Assembly (NCBI RefSeq): GCF_900313065.1
Contig: NZ_OMPU01000010.1
Location: 620,001 to 684,000, forward strand
DNA: 64,000 nt
DNA from: Kiloniella sp. EL199
Lineage (GTDB): Bacteria > Pseudomonadota > Alphaproteobacteria > Kiloniellales > Kiloniellaceae
Reading direction: 5' to 3'
Of the stretch, positions 1 to 9,246 are shown piece after piece. The position numbers were made by a program, and so were the translations under genes. The stretch's first letter is position 1. Each line of letters begins with the position of its first letter. The notes beneath the pieces are model-generated. The model was not told the DNA's origin and did not search any database. It saw nothing but the letters and a program-made list of their open reading frames with translations.

Positions 1-371
1 CCGTGTTCATTTTCAGGGCCTTTGTGCCACCAGTGATCATCAAGATGTTCGAAGCTCAGACCGGGAAAGTCTCGGGATAGATTATCGGGATGGCGACCAA
101 CATCACAGCTATTGCAGACCATTTCCCTGTGCCCGGCCTCTATGGTTATTGGTACATCATCCTTGAAAATACGTAACGCGGTTTGCACGGCACGGGTCAG
201 GGGAGAGCAAATAACGTGTTGAATGTTGAGATCACTGATCATCTCTCGAGCTCGATCAGCTTGTGATTGACCCAAAGAGGTTAAGGGGGCGTCGTAAATG
301 AGAGGGTCAATGCCGTCGCGGGCTATTGCATTGAATTCTGACTGGCCGTGTCGAATGAGGTAAATGGGCAT
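1..371 (-). CDS. histidine phosphatase family protein (3' end cut by window edge)
   Basis: Only the first 123 codons are inside the window; the frame is open to base 1. The protein starts MPIYLIRHGQS, the RHG signature of the histidine phosphatase (phosphoglycerate mutase-like) superfamily, in which the histidine at residue 8 is the phospho-acceptor. A second family motif, CSPLTRAVQT, follows about 50 residues later. Members remove phosphate from sugars, nucleotides, proteins or small metabolites in the cytoplasm, and the substrate cannot be told from this part. The ATG at 371-369 is directly before the hydrophobic strand expected at the N-terminus. The family assignment is firm and the substrate unknown. 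Confidence 0.88.
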   Translation of the reverse strand, partial: MPIYLIRHGQSEFNAIARDGIDPLIYDAPLTSLGQSQADRAREMISDLNIQHVICSPLTRAVQTALRIFKDDVPITIEAGHREMVCNSCDVGRHPDNLSRDFPGLSFEHLDDHWWHKGPENEH

Positions 372-649
372 TGATTTCTCATCTGTTGGGCAAAAGAAAA
401 CGTCTGGTTTTACAAAGCTTAGAGAGTATTTTTCTTGTTTGCTATATGTAGTTCAGGAATTTTTTTGGGGGGGAGCATTATCAGCCTGTCTTTTGGTGGT
501 TATTAGATCGAAAGTTATGCCATGCGTTGTATTTTTATCTTTTTTTTCAACACTGAATGCTATTATATGAAATTTATTATCAAACTGCTTGTGTGTGACA
601 GTGTGGAGTTTGAACAATTATTGACCTTTATCATCCTCGTAGCCAAGCT

Positions 650-1153
650 TTGATGGACTACTGGCAGAGTATGCCACGCGAAGGTGTTTTACCTTTGCGG
701 AGTAGTTTTTTTCCAGAGAAAATACCCCAACTCCTGCCACATCTCATAATCTATGAAATAGTATCCAAGGATTTCATTCGATTTCGTTTGGCAGGTACGG
801 CGGTAAGAGAACGCATGGGGTTTGACCCAACGGGACAGAACTATCTGGACTTTGTTGCCGAAGAACGTAAAGCCAAAGCTAGTCAATCTTTCTTTGCTGT
901 TGTCGAACAGCCGTGCGGAATGCGGGTGATCTCAAATCACGGGATGTCTTCTGGACGTAAAATGTTTCTGGAAGTGTTTATGTTGCCAGTAGAGAATGAC
1001 ATGAGCGAAAACCCGATCATTCTATGCCAAAGCAACGAGATTAAATCAGATACGGAAGATCATTTGCCTGATGAAGCCAAGCTCGAAAATGTAACGGTCA
1101 CCCGCCGTGATTTTATCGATATTGGCGCCGGGGTTTCTGACTTCAAAGATTAA
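650..1153 (+). CDS. PAS domain protein, PAS_5 (PF07310) type, with possible 5' frameshift
   Basis: A protein of about 167 residues with the DYW...MPREG.LPLRSSF...IPQLLPHL opening and the RFRLAGTAVRERMG.D.TG core typical of the alphaproteobacterial PAS_5 family. These are single PAS-fold cytoplasmic proteins, usually without an output domain, and their ligands are unknown. The start is uncertain. The first usable starts are TTG 650 or ATG 653, but the same frame upstream reads HPRSQALMDYW, which fits the family. The adjacent frame carries VEFEQLLTFI just before it. One base missing near 630 would join the two segments into a normal N-terminus. No convincing ribosome-binding site precedes 650. 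Confidence 0.8.
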   Translation: MMDYWQSMPREGVLPLRSSFFPEKIPQLLPHLIIYEIVSKDFIRFRLAGTAVRERMGFDPTGQNYLDFVAEERKAKASQSFFAVVEQPCGMRVISNHGMSSGRKMFLEVFMLPVENDMSENPIILCQSNEIKSDTEDHLPDEAKLENVTVTRRDFIDIGAGVSDFKD

Positions 1154-1161
1154 CCTCAAAT

Positions 1162-2112
1162 CTAAACTTTTGGCTTTGTATTTTCTTCCGAGATCAGCGT
1201 TGTCCAGCCTTCTTGATCCAGTTCTTTAATCTCCTTGAAGGGCCAGACCAATTGGGCGGGGAAACTTGCGGGCATTTCTTCGGTTATACCAATTTTGGCT
1301 GGGGGGCGACGATCCGGATTGATCCATGTGCCAAAAATCATATCCCATACCATCAGGTTCTCGCCGTAGTTCCGGTTGCCTTCGACGATTTTTTTACTGT
1401 GATGCCAACGGTGAAGGCCGGGTGTGTTGAAGATCGTGGAAAGCAATCCAAAACGCATATCCACGTTACAGTGTGTCAGCATACCGATATAGGCGGTTAT
1501 GGCCGATAGCCAGGTGATTGCTTCCAGCGGTGCGCCGAGAGCGAGGGGGATGCTGATGCCCAATACAATAGAGAGAAGGGAGTCAATAAAATGAAAACGT
1601 CCGGTGTTGACGATCCAAAGTCTTGTGACGGAATGATGGATGGCGTGGAATTTCCATAGCGGTTTCCATTCATGGGAAATTCTGTGTGCCCAATAAAGAC
1701 CAAATTCAGCGGCAACCAGCGTCATAATCACCTGAATGGCAAGTGGCCAGTCCCGTGGCCAGATACCATAACCTTCACCCTGCATCGGGGTAATATAGGC
1801 GGTAATACCGATGACGCCGCTAAAGGTTACCAGGCCCTGGACAAGTCCTTTACTGGTGAGAGTGTGGGCGATATTGGCAAAGGTTTGTCCATCGTTTTCC
1901 AGCCATGTTTTCTCGAACGGTATTTTGCGTTCCAGTAAAAAGAGCGCAATTGCCAGTGCCAAGTAAGTCAGGTTAAAGACGATTACAGGGCGATCAATGG
2001 CAAAGCCATAGGCTGTGGTACAGATACAAAGGATAAGAAGCACGGGCCATGCTGTTCTTGCGAGTATTTTTCTTCCCAAGCCTTCGTTGGTTTCTGTATT
2101 TTCTATGGTCAT
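1162..2112 (-). CDS. sterol desaturase / fatty acid hydroxylase family membrane protein
   Basis: A 316-residue integral membrane protein. Three histidine clusters that bind the diiron centre are visible: HRISH at residues 143-147, HAIHH at 156-160 and HRWHH at 234-238. An extra histidine lies at 214. Hydrophobic segments near residues 20-40, 45-60, 90-108 and 125-140 match the usual multi-span topology. Members use O2 to hydroxylate or desaturate lipid chains in the cytoplasmic membrane; the substrate (fatty acid, carotenoid or hopanoid/sterol-like) cannot be assigned. The ATG at 2112 follows a GGGGACAG sequence. A second family member lies at 33151-34191 but is not closely similar. Confidence 0.88.
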   Translation of the reverse strand: MTIENTETNEGLGRKILARTAWPVLLILCICTTAYGFAIDRPVIVFNLTYLALAIALFLLERKIPFEKTWLENDGQTFANIAHTLTSKGLVQGLVTFSGVIGITAYITPMQGEGYGIWPRDWPLAIQVIMTLVAAEFGLYWAHRISHEWKPLWKFHAIHHSVTRLWIVNTGRFHFIDSLLSIVLGISIPLALGAPLEAITWLSAITAYIGMLTHCNVDMRFGLLSTIFNTPGLHRWHHSKKIVEGNRNYGENLMVWDMIFGTWINPDRRPPAKIGITEEMPASFPAQLVWPFKEIKELDQEGWTTLISEENTKPKV

Positions 2113-2725
2113 CTGTCCCCACCACCTAATCTTAATGACTTAATCTGGATGTTTGTCACGCTTATATATCTCAAGTGACTTAAATCCACAATTATCGTGA
2201 TGGTACTCTAAAACAGGATTCAATTTAAACTGATTTTCTATTGTATGTTGTTTCTTTCCATGTCGTTGCGACAAAGGAGTTTGGGAATTTTGTTCCTTGA
2301 TTAAACTATTGGGCAATAAACTCTTGAACAGGGCTGTTACAGAAAAGACTCGGCGTATTTATGTTCTCGTGAACGGGTCAAAATATTAAGCGCAATGATA
2401 CTGTAAATGCAGGGTGTAAAAATCACGTCATTTCTATGCTAATTACGACGTGAAACAAGGCCAGAACAGAAAATTTTTTTGTAAAAAGAAGCATGGGGAA
2501 ATATGGCAATTTGGCCATAAACTTTACTTGCGACATTCATTTATCTTAAACGCGACAAAACCCTTATCAATAGGGGCTTTAAAGGGGTGTCCCATGTTTA
2601 AAATGCATAGCCAGAATGAGTAAATTTCAATTGTCGATTTGATTAACTGAGCGTACCTAGGAATCAGTAAAAACAACTTGGCTGTCGGGATTTGCGGAAC
2701 CGGGCCCTTGATTAGGATTAAGACT
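2113..2725. other. intergenic region without a recognisable gene
   Basis: About 610 bases between divergent genes. The stretch is AT-rich and I found no reading frame with family resemblance. A short minus-strand frame at 2524-2772 overlaps the DUF1127-like gene and looks spurious. It presumably holds the promoters of both flanking genes, but I cannot mark one confidently. Confidence 0.5.
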
Positions 2726-2911
2726 ATGGCACATGTGTCAGTAAATGTTGCACAACCCGTTTCCTTCTTCAAAGAAGGCTTTGTTGCTGTTGTTAAAACC
2801 GCTGTTTCAGACGCGATTGCTGCTTATAAAGTAAAACGTCAGGAACGCCGCGTCGCCAAGATCCTGAACAATCTGGATCCACGCCTCGTACGTGACATCA
2901 TTCCCCAGTAA
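2726..2911 (+). CDS. DUF1127 (YjiS-like) small protein
   Basis: A 61-residue basic protein. The C-terminal part, KRQERRVAKILNNLDPRLVRDI, matches the short arginine-rich domain called DUF1127, in which the ending is usually L-D-x-x-L-x-D-I-G. In alphaproteobacteria these mini-proteins are linked to RNA-related regulation and stress or phosphate responses, but this copy's role is unknown. I prefer the ATG at 2726 over the TTG at 2678, because the family starts close to this point and AGGATTAAG lies just upstream. The usual GL after DI is replaced by IPQ and stop. A strong hairpin terminator follows about 100 bases downstream. Confidence 0.62.
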   Translation: MAHVSVNVAQPVSFFKEGFVAVVKTAVSDAIAAYKVKRQERRVAKILNNLDPRLVRDIIPQ

Positions 2912-3011
2912 AAATATCTTAAAGAATATCGTTAGAATACCGTAGATTGCCGCCTTCCGGTTGTTACGAGAACGATAAGAGCTAAGATCTCCAAAGATTA
3001 TAGCAAAAAAG

Positions 3012-3050
3012 AAAAAACCTCGGTCCATTTTGCCGAGGTTTTTTCTTTTT
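3012..3050. terminator. Rho-independent terminator
   Basis: A perfect 12-bp stem pairs AAAAAACCTCGG (3012-3023) with CCGAGGTTTTTT (3033-3044) around a 9-base loop, with a T-rich tail. The A-tract on the left makes it bidirectional, so it can serve the DUF1127-like gene and the convergent membrane gene that ends at 3065. Confidence 0.9.
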
Positions 3051-3064
3051 GATTTGGGTTTTCG

Positions 3065-3842
3065 CTACTCAAAAATCGTCGCGTCTTCCTGCCAGCTTTT
3101 TAAATTGCTTTGATAAATGACAAAGTAGGCAAACCAAGAACTGACACCGCTCACAATAAACCAGATGCAATGCCATATCAGGCCAGCAGAACCAATGTAG
3201 GTTTCAAAAGTACTGTAGTGACCAATCAGATACCCGATAAAGTAATATATATAATTCTCTTCCGGTTGACTTTGTAGCCAATCATTATTTGCCGAAAGAA
3301 AGAAGGGGAAGTAATTGAAAGCTATGTCATAGAGCCATGCAAACGGAAGGAATAGTAAACACGCCAAAAGCCCCCCCCTTAAAGGCTTTTATAGGGTTAT
3401 ACTCAGGCAGTGTTATAAATTTGGGTAGGATATACATACCAATTATTAGAAAGAGTGGGATGAAATAAAGGCCAATGGTTAGGTGGTGCAAATAACTTGA
3501 ACCAGGGATAAATCTGCCGATGAAGGCCTGATCGCAAAAAGTTGCAACTGGTATAAATAGAAATAAGCTTAGTAGGACACGATCCCATTTTGAGAACGCA
3601 ATATTTTTCATCCACATAGGGATTACTGTTGTGCCTAACAAAATAGCGACAGCGAATTGAATAAAAAACTCAATGCCGAAGTGATTTATTTCAAAGGTTA
3701 TATTTTCATAATAGTGTTTTATTTCAATAATTTGTCCAAGATGAAAGCGAACTTCGAATTGAAATATTTCAATATGGATTCCTATCAATACTGTAAAGGC
3801 AACAAAAAACAGACGTTGTTTGAAGTTCAGACTATTTGTCAT
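3065..3842 (-). pseudogene. multi-span membrane protein gene interrupted in a G8 tract
   Basis: Two overlapping minus-strand frames, 3842-3327 and 3367-3065, together make one membrane protein of about 258 residues. The first frame ends in ...NPIKAFKGG followed by an unrelated tail. The second opens with LLACLLFLPFAWLYD. The change happens at a run of eight G on the coding strand (3371-3378), and removing one G joins the frames without a gap. Six or so hydrophobic segments are visible. The stretch around IIGMYILPKF...AFKGG resembles the small membrane proteins at 40481-43025 (GFFILPSYF...AFHGA). The cause is a sequencing error, a genuine mutation or a phase-variable tract. Function unknown. 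Confidence 0.72.
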
Positions 3843-3896
3843 ATTGGAAATGTGTTCTCTCGATAAATTTGAACATGCTTTTATACGTAATACTTG

Positions 3897-4790
3897 TTAG
3901 GAATTTCCCGGTTTTTGCCCTGAACAGATCAGGAATTCACTGGGTGTCTCAAAACCGTCGCTGGTCTCGAATTGGCGCATGGCTTCAGTGACGTCTTGCC
4001 ATATCCTTTCCTGCGTTTCTCTATCTAGGCCTGTCAGCATTCTTTGCAAGGAAACAGCAATATCTCGTCGCCATTGCACAAAGTCTTCTGTTGTTTTAAA
4101 TCGCAGAGGGGCCTCGATTACTTCCTGTTCGATATTTACAAATCCAGCCTGCGAAAAAAGGTCCGCAAAGACATCTGGAGTTCCCAAGGCAAAGGGACCG
4201 GGCTGGTGCGTTTTTTGGCCGGGCGACATATCTGAGGGAGTGTGCAGGTTCAGTTGATCCCGAATGACTTGCGGGGGTATTGTAAAGAACGGGCTTTTAT
4301 CTGCTGTGGTAAAGACAACGGCGGCAAAAGACCCTGAAGGTTTCAGGACGCGATGTATTTCTTGCAAACCTCTGAGAGGATCGGGCAGGAACATCATACC
4401 CAAACGTGATATAGCAGCATCAAAGCTGTTATCTTTCAGGGCAAGGTTTTCTGCGTCCATTACTTCTGCGGTTATGTTTTCTATTCCCTGTTTCTGCACA
4501 ACATTGCGTGCAAGTTTGACAAAAGCAGGTGAAATGTCCGTGGCAAGAACAGAGCCTGTTTTTCCAACACGTTCTGCAGCCATAATCGACTGGCTTCCGT
4601 CCCCTGCGGCAATATCCAGTACGTGATAACCAGTCTTTATATCTGCCTGATCCAGCATGATATCGGTGGCGACGCTCAGGAAATCATTAACCGCGGGTAT
4701 CCATCTGTGCCAGGCAGAGGCTGCATGTTCCCAGTCCTCTATTTCAGTCTGCTTGAAAGTTGCACCGGCGTCGTTATTTGCATGTGTCAT
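3897..4790 (-). CDS. class I SAM-dependent methyltransferase
   Basis: A 297-residue soluble protein with a Rossmann-fold methyltransferase domain in its first two thirds. Motif I is VLDIAAGDGSQS (residues 57-68), the acidic residue of motif II is in ATDISPAFV, the post-motif AEVMDAENLAL follows, and the region around EIHRVLKPSGSFAAVVF matches the UbiE/Methyltransf_11 group. The C-terminal third, including VQWRRDIAVSLQRML, resembles the substrate lid of arsenite- or sterol-type methyltransferases, but the substrate cannot be deduced. It is a single gene, transcribed divergently from nothing obvious. Confidence 0.88.
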   Translation of the reverse strand: MTHANNDAGATFKQTEIEDWEHAASAWHRWIPAVNDFLSVATDIMLDQADIKTGYHVLDIAAGDGSQSIMAAERVGKTGSVLATDISPAFVKLARNVVQKQGIENITAEVMDAENLALKDNSFDAAISRLGMMFLPDPLRGLQEIHRVLKPSGSFAAVVFTTADKSPFFTIPPQVIRDQLNLHTPSDMSPGQKTHQPGPFALGTPDVFADLFSQAGFVNIEQEVIEAPLRFKTTEDFVQWRRDIAVSLQRMLTGLDRETQERIWQDVTEAMRQFETSDGFETPSEFLICSGQKPGNS

Positions 4791-4854
4791 GTGGAGGTGT
4801 ATCTAAGTAGAGTAAGGGATATCAGAAGAATCAAAAATAGCGATAACGAAGCGA

Positions 4855-5118
4855 TTAGCTATCATCCTTTTTGCCAAAAGCATAGCCAAGCGCCCCGGCA
4901 ATAATGGTTGCGGCTTCGCCTTCCAAGGCACTGTTGAGTGCCAGAATGGCCACAATGGGCAGGGCAATGCTTAACACTGTATAGCGGATAAACTGCCAAC
5001 CAATCCCACGGGTTTCACCATCTTTTCCACCCTTGCGATTGAGATGCCCGAGCCAGAGAACCATAGGAATGGAGAGGGCCAAAATAATTGTCGTCCCGGT
5101 TATAAGAAGTTCGTTCAT
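4855..5118 (-). CDS. small two-span membrane protein
   Basis: An 87-residue protein with a hydrophobic helix at about residues 5-23, a charged loop NRKGGKDGETRG, a second helix near 45-62 and a glycine/alanine-rich C-terminal segment ending in charged residues. No family recognised. I chose ATG 5118 because it follows AAGGTGGGTAG at a good distance; GTG 5127 is also in frame. Confidence 0.6.
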   Translation of the reverse strand: MNELLITGTTIILALSIPMVLWLGHLNRKGGKDGETRGIGWQFIRYTVLSIALPIVAILALNSALEGEAATIIAGALGYAFGKKDDS

Positions 5119-5231
5119 TCTACCCACCTTGGCATTTCCTAAGGGTTTGCAATTTATGTAGTAGGTTATAAATTACATCTGTTGATTGTATGGCGAGCAG
5201 ATTGCTGGGGTCTATAGTAAAAAGAATAATT

Positions 5232-6083
5232 ATGTTTAGATCATTCCTTATCTACATTTATGCATTGTTTGGCTTTATCCTCTGGCCCGAGGTGGGGCTA
5301 GCGCAGAGTTTTGATGCACAATCGAAACATTGCAATAATCCGGAGGCATCTTCTGCTTTGCGGATAGAGGCTTGTGGTTGGCTTATCCATTCCGGGGATT
5401 TACCAGACAAAGGTTATGGGATTGTCTATCGCTTGCGGGCTTTGGCTTATATTGATGATGGGGATCGTGAGGCGGCTGTTGCGGATTTGACGCAGGCTAT
5501 TGCCTATGATCCCAAGCGGGTGTCTAACTATCTCGACAGGGCATCGGCCTATCGTGATCTCGAGAATTATGATCTGGCTTTGGAAGATTATAATTCAGCA
5601 ATTTTCAGGAATCCGCGTAATGCCGATGCTTACTATTATCGGGCCGGGATTTTTTCTGATCGAGATCAACTGGATATGGCAATTATGGATTATAGGGCTG
5701 CGGTTCGACTTAACCCCGATGATTCCTATGCATTGAATTCACTGGCATGGCTTCTTGCGATCAATCCGGATCGAACTGCACGAAAAGGCAAAGAGGCCAT
5801 TGGCTTTGCAAAAAGAGCTGTGGAGCTTGATCCGGGTGATTATGAAATCTGGGATACTCTGGCCGCATCCTATGTGGAAGACGGGCAACCGGAAAAAGCA
5901 CTTAAAGCCTATCTGAAAGCTCAGGACTTGGGTGGGCAGGAACGCATCGAGAGTGATCAAAGCTGGCTTAGCGAAAATGGATACTATTCCGGCCCTGTTG
6001 ACGGCATTACAAACGAGGCAACCACAGCGGCCCTAAAAGCCTGTATCGCATCAGGCTGTCAGATGTATAGCGAGTATTATTAA
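5232..6083 (+). CDS. exported TPR-repeat protein with peptidoglycan-binding-like C-terminus
   Basis: A protein of 283 residues with a cleavable-looking signal peptide (FRSFLIYIYALFGFILWPEV, then GLAQS). At least four tetratricopeptide units follow, for example YDPKRVSNYLDRASAYRDLE and RNPRNADAYYYRAGIFSDR, and one includes the SLAWLLAINPD variant common in alphaproteobacteria. The last 40 residues, SWLSENGYYSGPVDGITNEA, resemble a PG_binding_1 module. It likely acts in the periplasm or outer envelope as a scaffold. ATG 5232 places the signal peptide at the N-terminus; the in-frame TTG 5190 would put extra residues before it. Confidence 0.8.
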   Translation: MFRSFLIYIYALFGFILWPEVGLAQSFDAQSKHCNNPEASSALRIEACGWLIHSGDLPDKGYGIVYRLRALAYIDDGDREAAVADLTQAIAYDPKRVSNYLDRASAYRDLENYDLALEDYNSAIFRNPRNADAYYYRAGIFSDRDQLDMAIMDYRAAVRLNPDDSYALNSLAWLLAINPDRTARKGKEAIGFAKRAVELDPGDYEIWDTLAASYVEDGQPEKALKAYLKAQDLGGQERIESDQSWLSENGYYSGPVDGITNEATTAALKACIASGCQMYSEYY

Positions 6084-6209
6084 AATCCGGGCAGCCAGTT
6101 TTTATAACTTCGACCTCATTTAGCATTTATATTTTTGTCATTTCTGCAGGTGCCTTGATATGAAACGAGTGTGAGACGCTTTAGGAACGGCAAAGGCGTG
6201 AGAGTATGT

Positions 6210-6902
6210 CTATGGTTGCTCGACCCGTCCGGCGGCTCTGACCTGAAGCCACTGTTCGTTTGTACCACAAAACAAGAAGCCATCGAGCAAGCCAAAACAG
6301 GCCAGGCGCGCGTCATCAATGTTAAACCCTGAACGGTTGATACACATTTGCAGCCATAGTCCATCGACAAGTGCGGCGAGGGCAAGGGCGACAAGGTTGG
6401 CGTCCACTTCGTCCTGATTTCCTTCTATAAGGGCAACGTCGCGAATAACTTTTACAAGTTGGTTATGATAGCCAGAACAGAGTGATTTGGCGCTGGATTG
6501 CATTTGCGGATCGAGCCGGAGTTCACTCCAGAAAGCGAGCATCACAGATAGATGGGTTTCATCCTGCATCGTGCCGTTAAAACAGGTGTTTACAAAAACT
6601 TTCAACTTTTGCCGGGGATCGTATGGTGGCGAGGTCTGTTCTTGTGAATGGGCATCCAATGCCAATTTCAATTCCGAACTGAATTTTTCTATTAACTGTG
6701 CGTAAGCTTGAAGGATCAAGTCACTTTTGCCCGTAAAATAGTGCCTGAGAAGGCCGGGAGAAACATCAGCTTCTTTACAGATCTGTCGCACGCTTGTTGC
6801 GGCATAACCTTGTTCTGCAATACAGGTGACCGTTGCATCTATTAGTCTCTGCCGACGAAAATCAGCTTCCAATCTGCGGAATTTTGGTGCCGGGTTTTGC
6901 AT
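6210..6902 (-). CDS. TetR/BetI-type transcriptional regulator
   Basis: A 230-residue protein. The N-terminal TetR helix-turn-helix is clear: LIDATVTCIAEQGYAATSV, then ICKEADVSPGLLRHYFTGK (about residues 20-60). The phrase SPGLLRHYF with a C-terminal ligand domain containing ALVDGLWL is typical of the BetI subgroup, whose best-known member represses choline-glycine betaine genes. No bet genes are near, so I do not assign that role. It is divergent from the amino-acid ABC binding protein at 7206, about 300 bases away, and could regulate it. Confidence 0.86.
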   Translation of the reverse strand: MQNPAPKFRRLEADFRRQRLIDATVTCIAEQGYAATSVRQICKEADVSPGLLRHYFTGKSDLILQAYAQLIEKFSSELKLALDAHSQEQTSPPYDPRQKLKVFVNTCFNGTMQDETHLSVMLAFWSELRLDPQMQSSAKSLCSGYHNQLVKVIRDVALIEGNQDEVDANLVALALAALVDGLWLQMCINRSGFNIDDARLACFGLLDGFLFCGTNEQWLQVRAAGRVEQP

Positions 6903-7205
6903 GAAGAACCTTATCTAGCCAAAGGTGGAATATAAAATTTTCTATGTGTACCGCAGTTTCTTTATACCATAACGGCATCTGATGTTGCCCTTACTCTTCA
7001 AAAAATGAACCTGTTTTATTTGCCAGATTTATTTGAATGCGGGATTGGATGCCGATCAACATGGTACAGTTTTGCATGATTACAAATAATTATACAAGTG
7101 TAAAATAAGCCTTGATCATCTTCTATCCATGCCGTACCGTTTTGTCTCGCTATTGTGTCCGACAGCCAATCAGAGCTGCAAACACTGCTCAGGGAGGAGC
7201 ACGCT

Positions 7206-8063
7206 ATGAAAATTTCACCAAATCGCATGATGAGAGCCGGGGTAGCTTTTGGTCTTGCCATGGCTGGTTTTATATCCACATCTGGTTTTACACAGGCAGG
7301 TGAGGTGTTGGACAAGGTCATGGCAGAGGGCAAAATGACCGTCGCGACGAACTCTGAATACCCACCTGCATCCTATCTGAATGCCGAAGGGGTTTTTGAA
7401 GGCTATGATGTCGATGTGGCGAAAGAACTGGCCAAACGCATGGGGGTAGAGGCCGAGTTTATCAATCCGGCCTGGGAAGCGATCACTTCCGGTAAGTGGG
7501 GCGGCCGTTGGGATGTGGCTATCGGGTCGATGACGCCAACGCCAGAGCGGGCAAAGGTTCTTGATTTTCCTGCTGTTTATTATTTCACCCCTTCAGCCTT
7601 TTACGTACATAAAGATTCATCTGCCAAGTCTCTGTCTGACTTGAATGACAAACGCATCGGCACCAGCGGTGGTTCTACCTATGAGGCTTATTTGACCCAT
7701 AGCCTGAAACTGGACCCGACCTATTCACCGCCGGTTACCTTTTCTGTGACACCGGGTGAAATCAGAACTTATGAAAGTGATACCAACGCGATGGATGACC
7801 TGCGTATCGGCGATGGAAAGCGCCTTGATGCAGGAATTTCTTCGGTGCCGAATATTCTTGAGGCAATCAAGGCAAACTACCCGATCCGCCTTTTGGGTGA
7901 TCCCGTGTTCTACGAGCCTCTTGCTGTTGCCCTTTCCAAAGGTGACCCGGAAATGACAGCCAAAACCGGCGAAATCATCGAAGAAATGCGTGCTGATGGT
8001 ACATTGGTCGAACTGTCGGTCAAATGGTTCGGCGAAGATCTGGTCACGACGACGAAGAAGTAG
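7206..8063 (+). CDS. amino-acid ABC transporter substrate-binding protein (SBP_bac_3)
   Basis: A 285-residue periplasmic protein with a signal peptide ending about ...STSGFTQA. The mature protein shows the family-3 landmarks: TVATNSEYPPASY near the N-terminus, FEGYDVDVAKELAKRMGVE, and WDVAIGSMTPTPERAKVLDF, the hinge region that contacts the ligand's amino group. ATG 7206 is preceded by AGGGAGGAG at ideal spacing. A permease gene follows after 170 bases, and the pair likely imports a polar amino acid. No ATPase gene accompanies them in the window. Confidence 0.9.
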   Translation: MKISPNRMMRAGVAFGLAMAGFISTSGFTQAGEVLDKVMAEGKMTVATNSEYPPASYLNAEGVFEGYDVDVAKELAKRMGVEAEFINPAWEAITSGKWGGRWDVAIGSMTPTPERAKVLDFPAVYYFTPSAFYVHKDSSAKSLSDLNDKRIGTSGGSTYEAYLTHSLKLDPTYSPPVTFSVTPGEIRTYESDTNAMDDLRIGDGKRLDAGISSVPNILEAIKANYPIRLLGDPVFYEPLAVALSKGDPEMTAKTGEIIEEMRADGTLVELSVKWFGEDLVTTTKK

Positions 8064-8232
8064 GTCGCAAAAAGTCCGTAATAGAATCAGATTAATCGTC
8101 GACCTCGATTGTCTTGGTCGGCAAATCCGGAACCCAAGAGGTTTGATTTAAACGGGCGAAAGAACAGACAAACTGATTTCATGGGTGCTTGTGGCGGCGC
8201 AGGTTACGTGCGGTGTCATGGGGCATGAAATG

Positions 8233-9147
8233 ATGAAGAGAAGCGTTGGTATGATTAACACATTGGTATCTATTCTGGAATATTCGACTGTGCGTCGATG
8301 CCTTCTATTCCTGTTTTTTCTTGCGACGCTTCTGCTTTTTGATCTGACCTACCAAGTTGCTATCGCAGTTGCTGCGGGGCTGACAGTCAACGTCATCCTC
8401 GTGGCTCTTCTGCCCTTTAGAACACAAGTGCTGATTTTCTTTGGGGAGCTTTTGGGGCTGTTTCTGGCTTTTTTCTATTCCTTTGATTTGTCATTCAGCT
8501 TTATAACGGCGCGTTTGCCGCTTCTGGTCCTGACCGGTTTGGGCTATACGTTTCTGATTACCTCTATCTCTATTGTTTGTGCTTCTATTTTGGCCATGAT
8601 TGGAGCATTAGCGCGATTGTCCAAAAATGGTCCAGCCTATTCCCTGGCAACGTTTTATGTGTCCTTTTTCAGGGGAACTCCGTTACTGCTACAGGTTTAT
8701 TTGATTTATCTGGGCTTGCCGCAAATGGGCATTACGCTTGATGCAATTCCTTCTGGTGTGATCGCTCTGTCTTTGTGTTATGGGGCCTATATGACTGAAA
8801 TATTCAGATCGGGCATCCAGTCAGTTGGGGAGGGGCAGGCCGAAGCAGCAACCGCACTGGGACTGAAGAAGTGGCAGGTTATGTATAAAGTGGTTCTTCC
8901 GCAGGCGATCCGAATTATTGTACCGCCCACAGGGAACAACTTTATATCCATGCTCAAAGATAGCTCGCTTGTCTCTGCCATGGGGGTGATGGAGCTAATG
9001 TATCTGGCACGCACCTTGGGGCGTTCAGAATTCAAGCACTTTGAAATGTTGATTACAGCTGCCCTGATCTATTGGTTTGTCAGTTTTCTGTTCGAACTGG
9101 TTCAGGCGCGCATTGAAAAGTATTACGCCCGGTACAGTCATGGCTAA
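8233..9147 (+). CDS. amino-acid ABC transporter permease (HisM/GlnP family)
   Basis: About 304 residues. The C-terminal 215 form a standard polar-amino-acid permease: GYTFLITS near its start, FFRGTPLLLQVYLIY, and the EAA loop EAATALGLKKWQVMYKVVLP that docks the ATPase. Unusually, about 85 N-terminal residues add three extra hydrophobic segments before the usual first helix, so it is longer than the typical 220-240 residues. Several in-frame starts exist (GTG 8185, ATG 8218, 8230, 8233, 8251) and none has a strong ribosome-binding site. It probably pairs with the binding protein at 7206; the ATPase must be encoded elsewhere. Confidence 0.87.
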   Translation: MKRSVGMINTLVSILEYSTVRRCLLFLFFLATLLLFDLTYQVAIAVAAGLTVNVILVALLPFRTQVLIFFGELLGLFLAFFYSFDLSFSFITARLPLLVLTGLGYTFLITSISIVCASILAMIGALARLSKNGPAYSLATFYVSFFRGTPLLLQVYLIYLGLPQMGITLDAIPSGVIALSLCYGAYMTEIFRSGIQSVGEGQAEAATALGLKKWQVMYKVVLPQAIRIIVPPTGNNFISMLKDSSLVSAMGVMELMYLARTLGRSEFKHFEMLITAALIYWFVSFLFELVQARIEKYYARYSHG

Positions 9148-9246
9148 TGAAGACTTATTCTGTTTGAGGATATTGTTGGATGCTTTTTAAAACGCTCAAT
9201 TGGAATTTCCCACTGAATTGAGATCAGTAAGAAGCGATAATATCGC

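Noticed and set aside
364-570. Open frame of 68 residues on the plus strand
   Set aside because: It overlaps the phosphatase start and continues through a T7G7 tract; composition is unlike a protein and no ribosome-binding site is evident.
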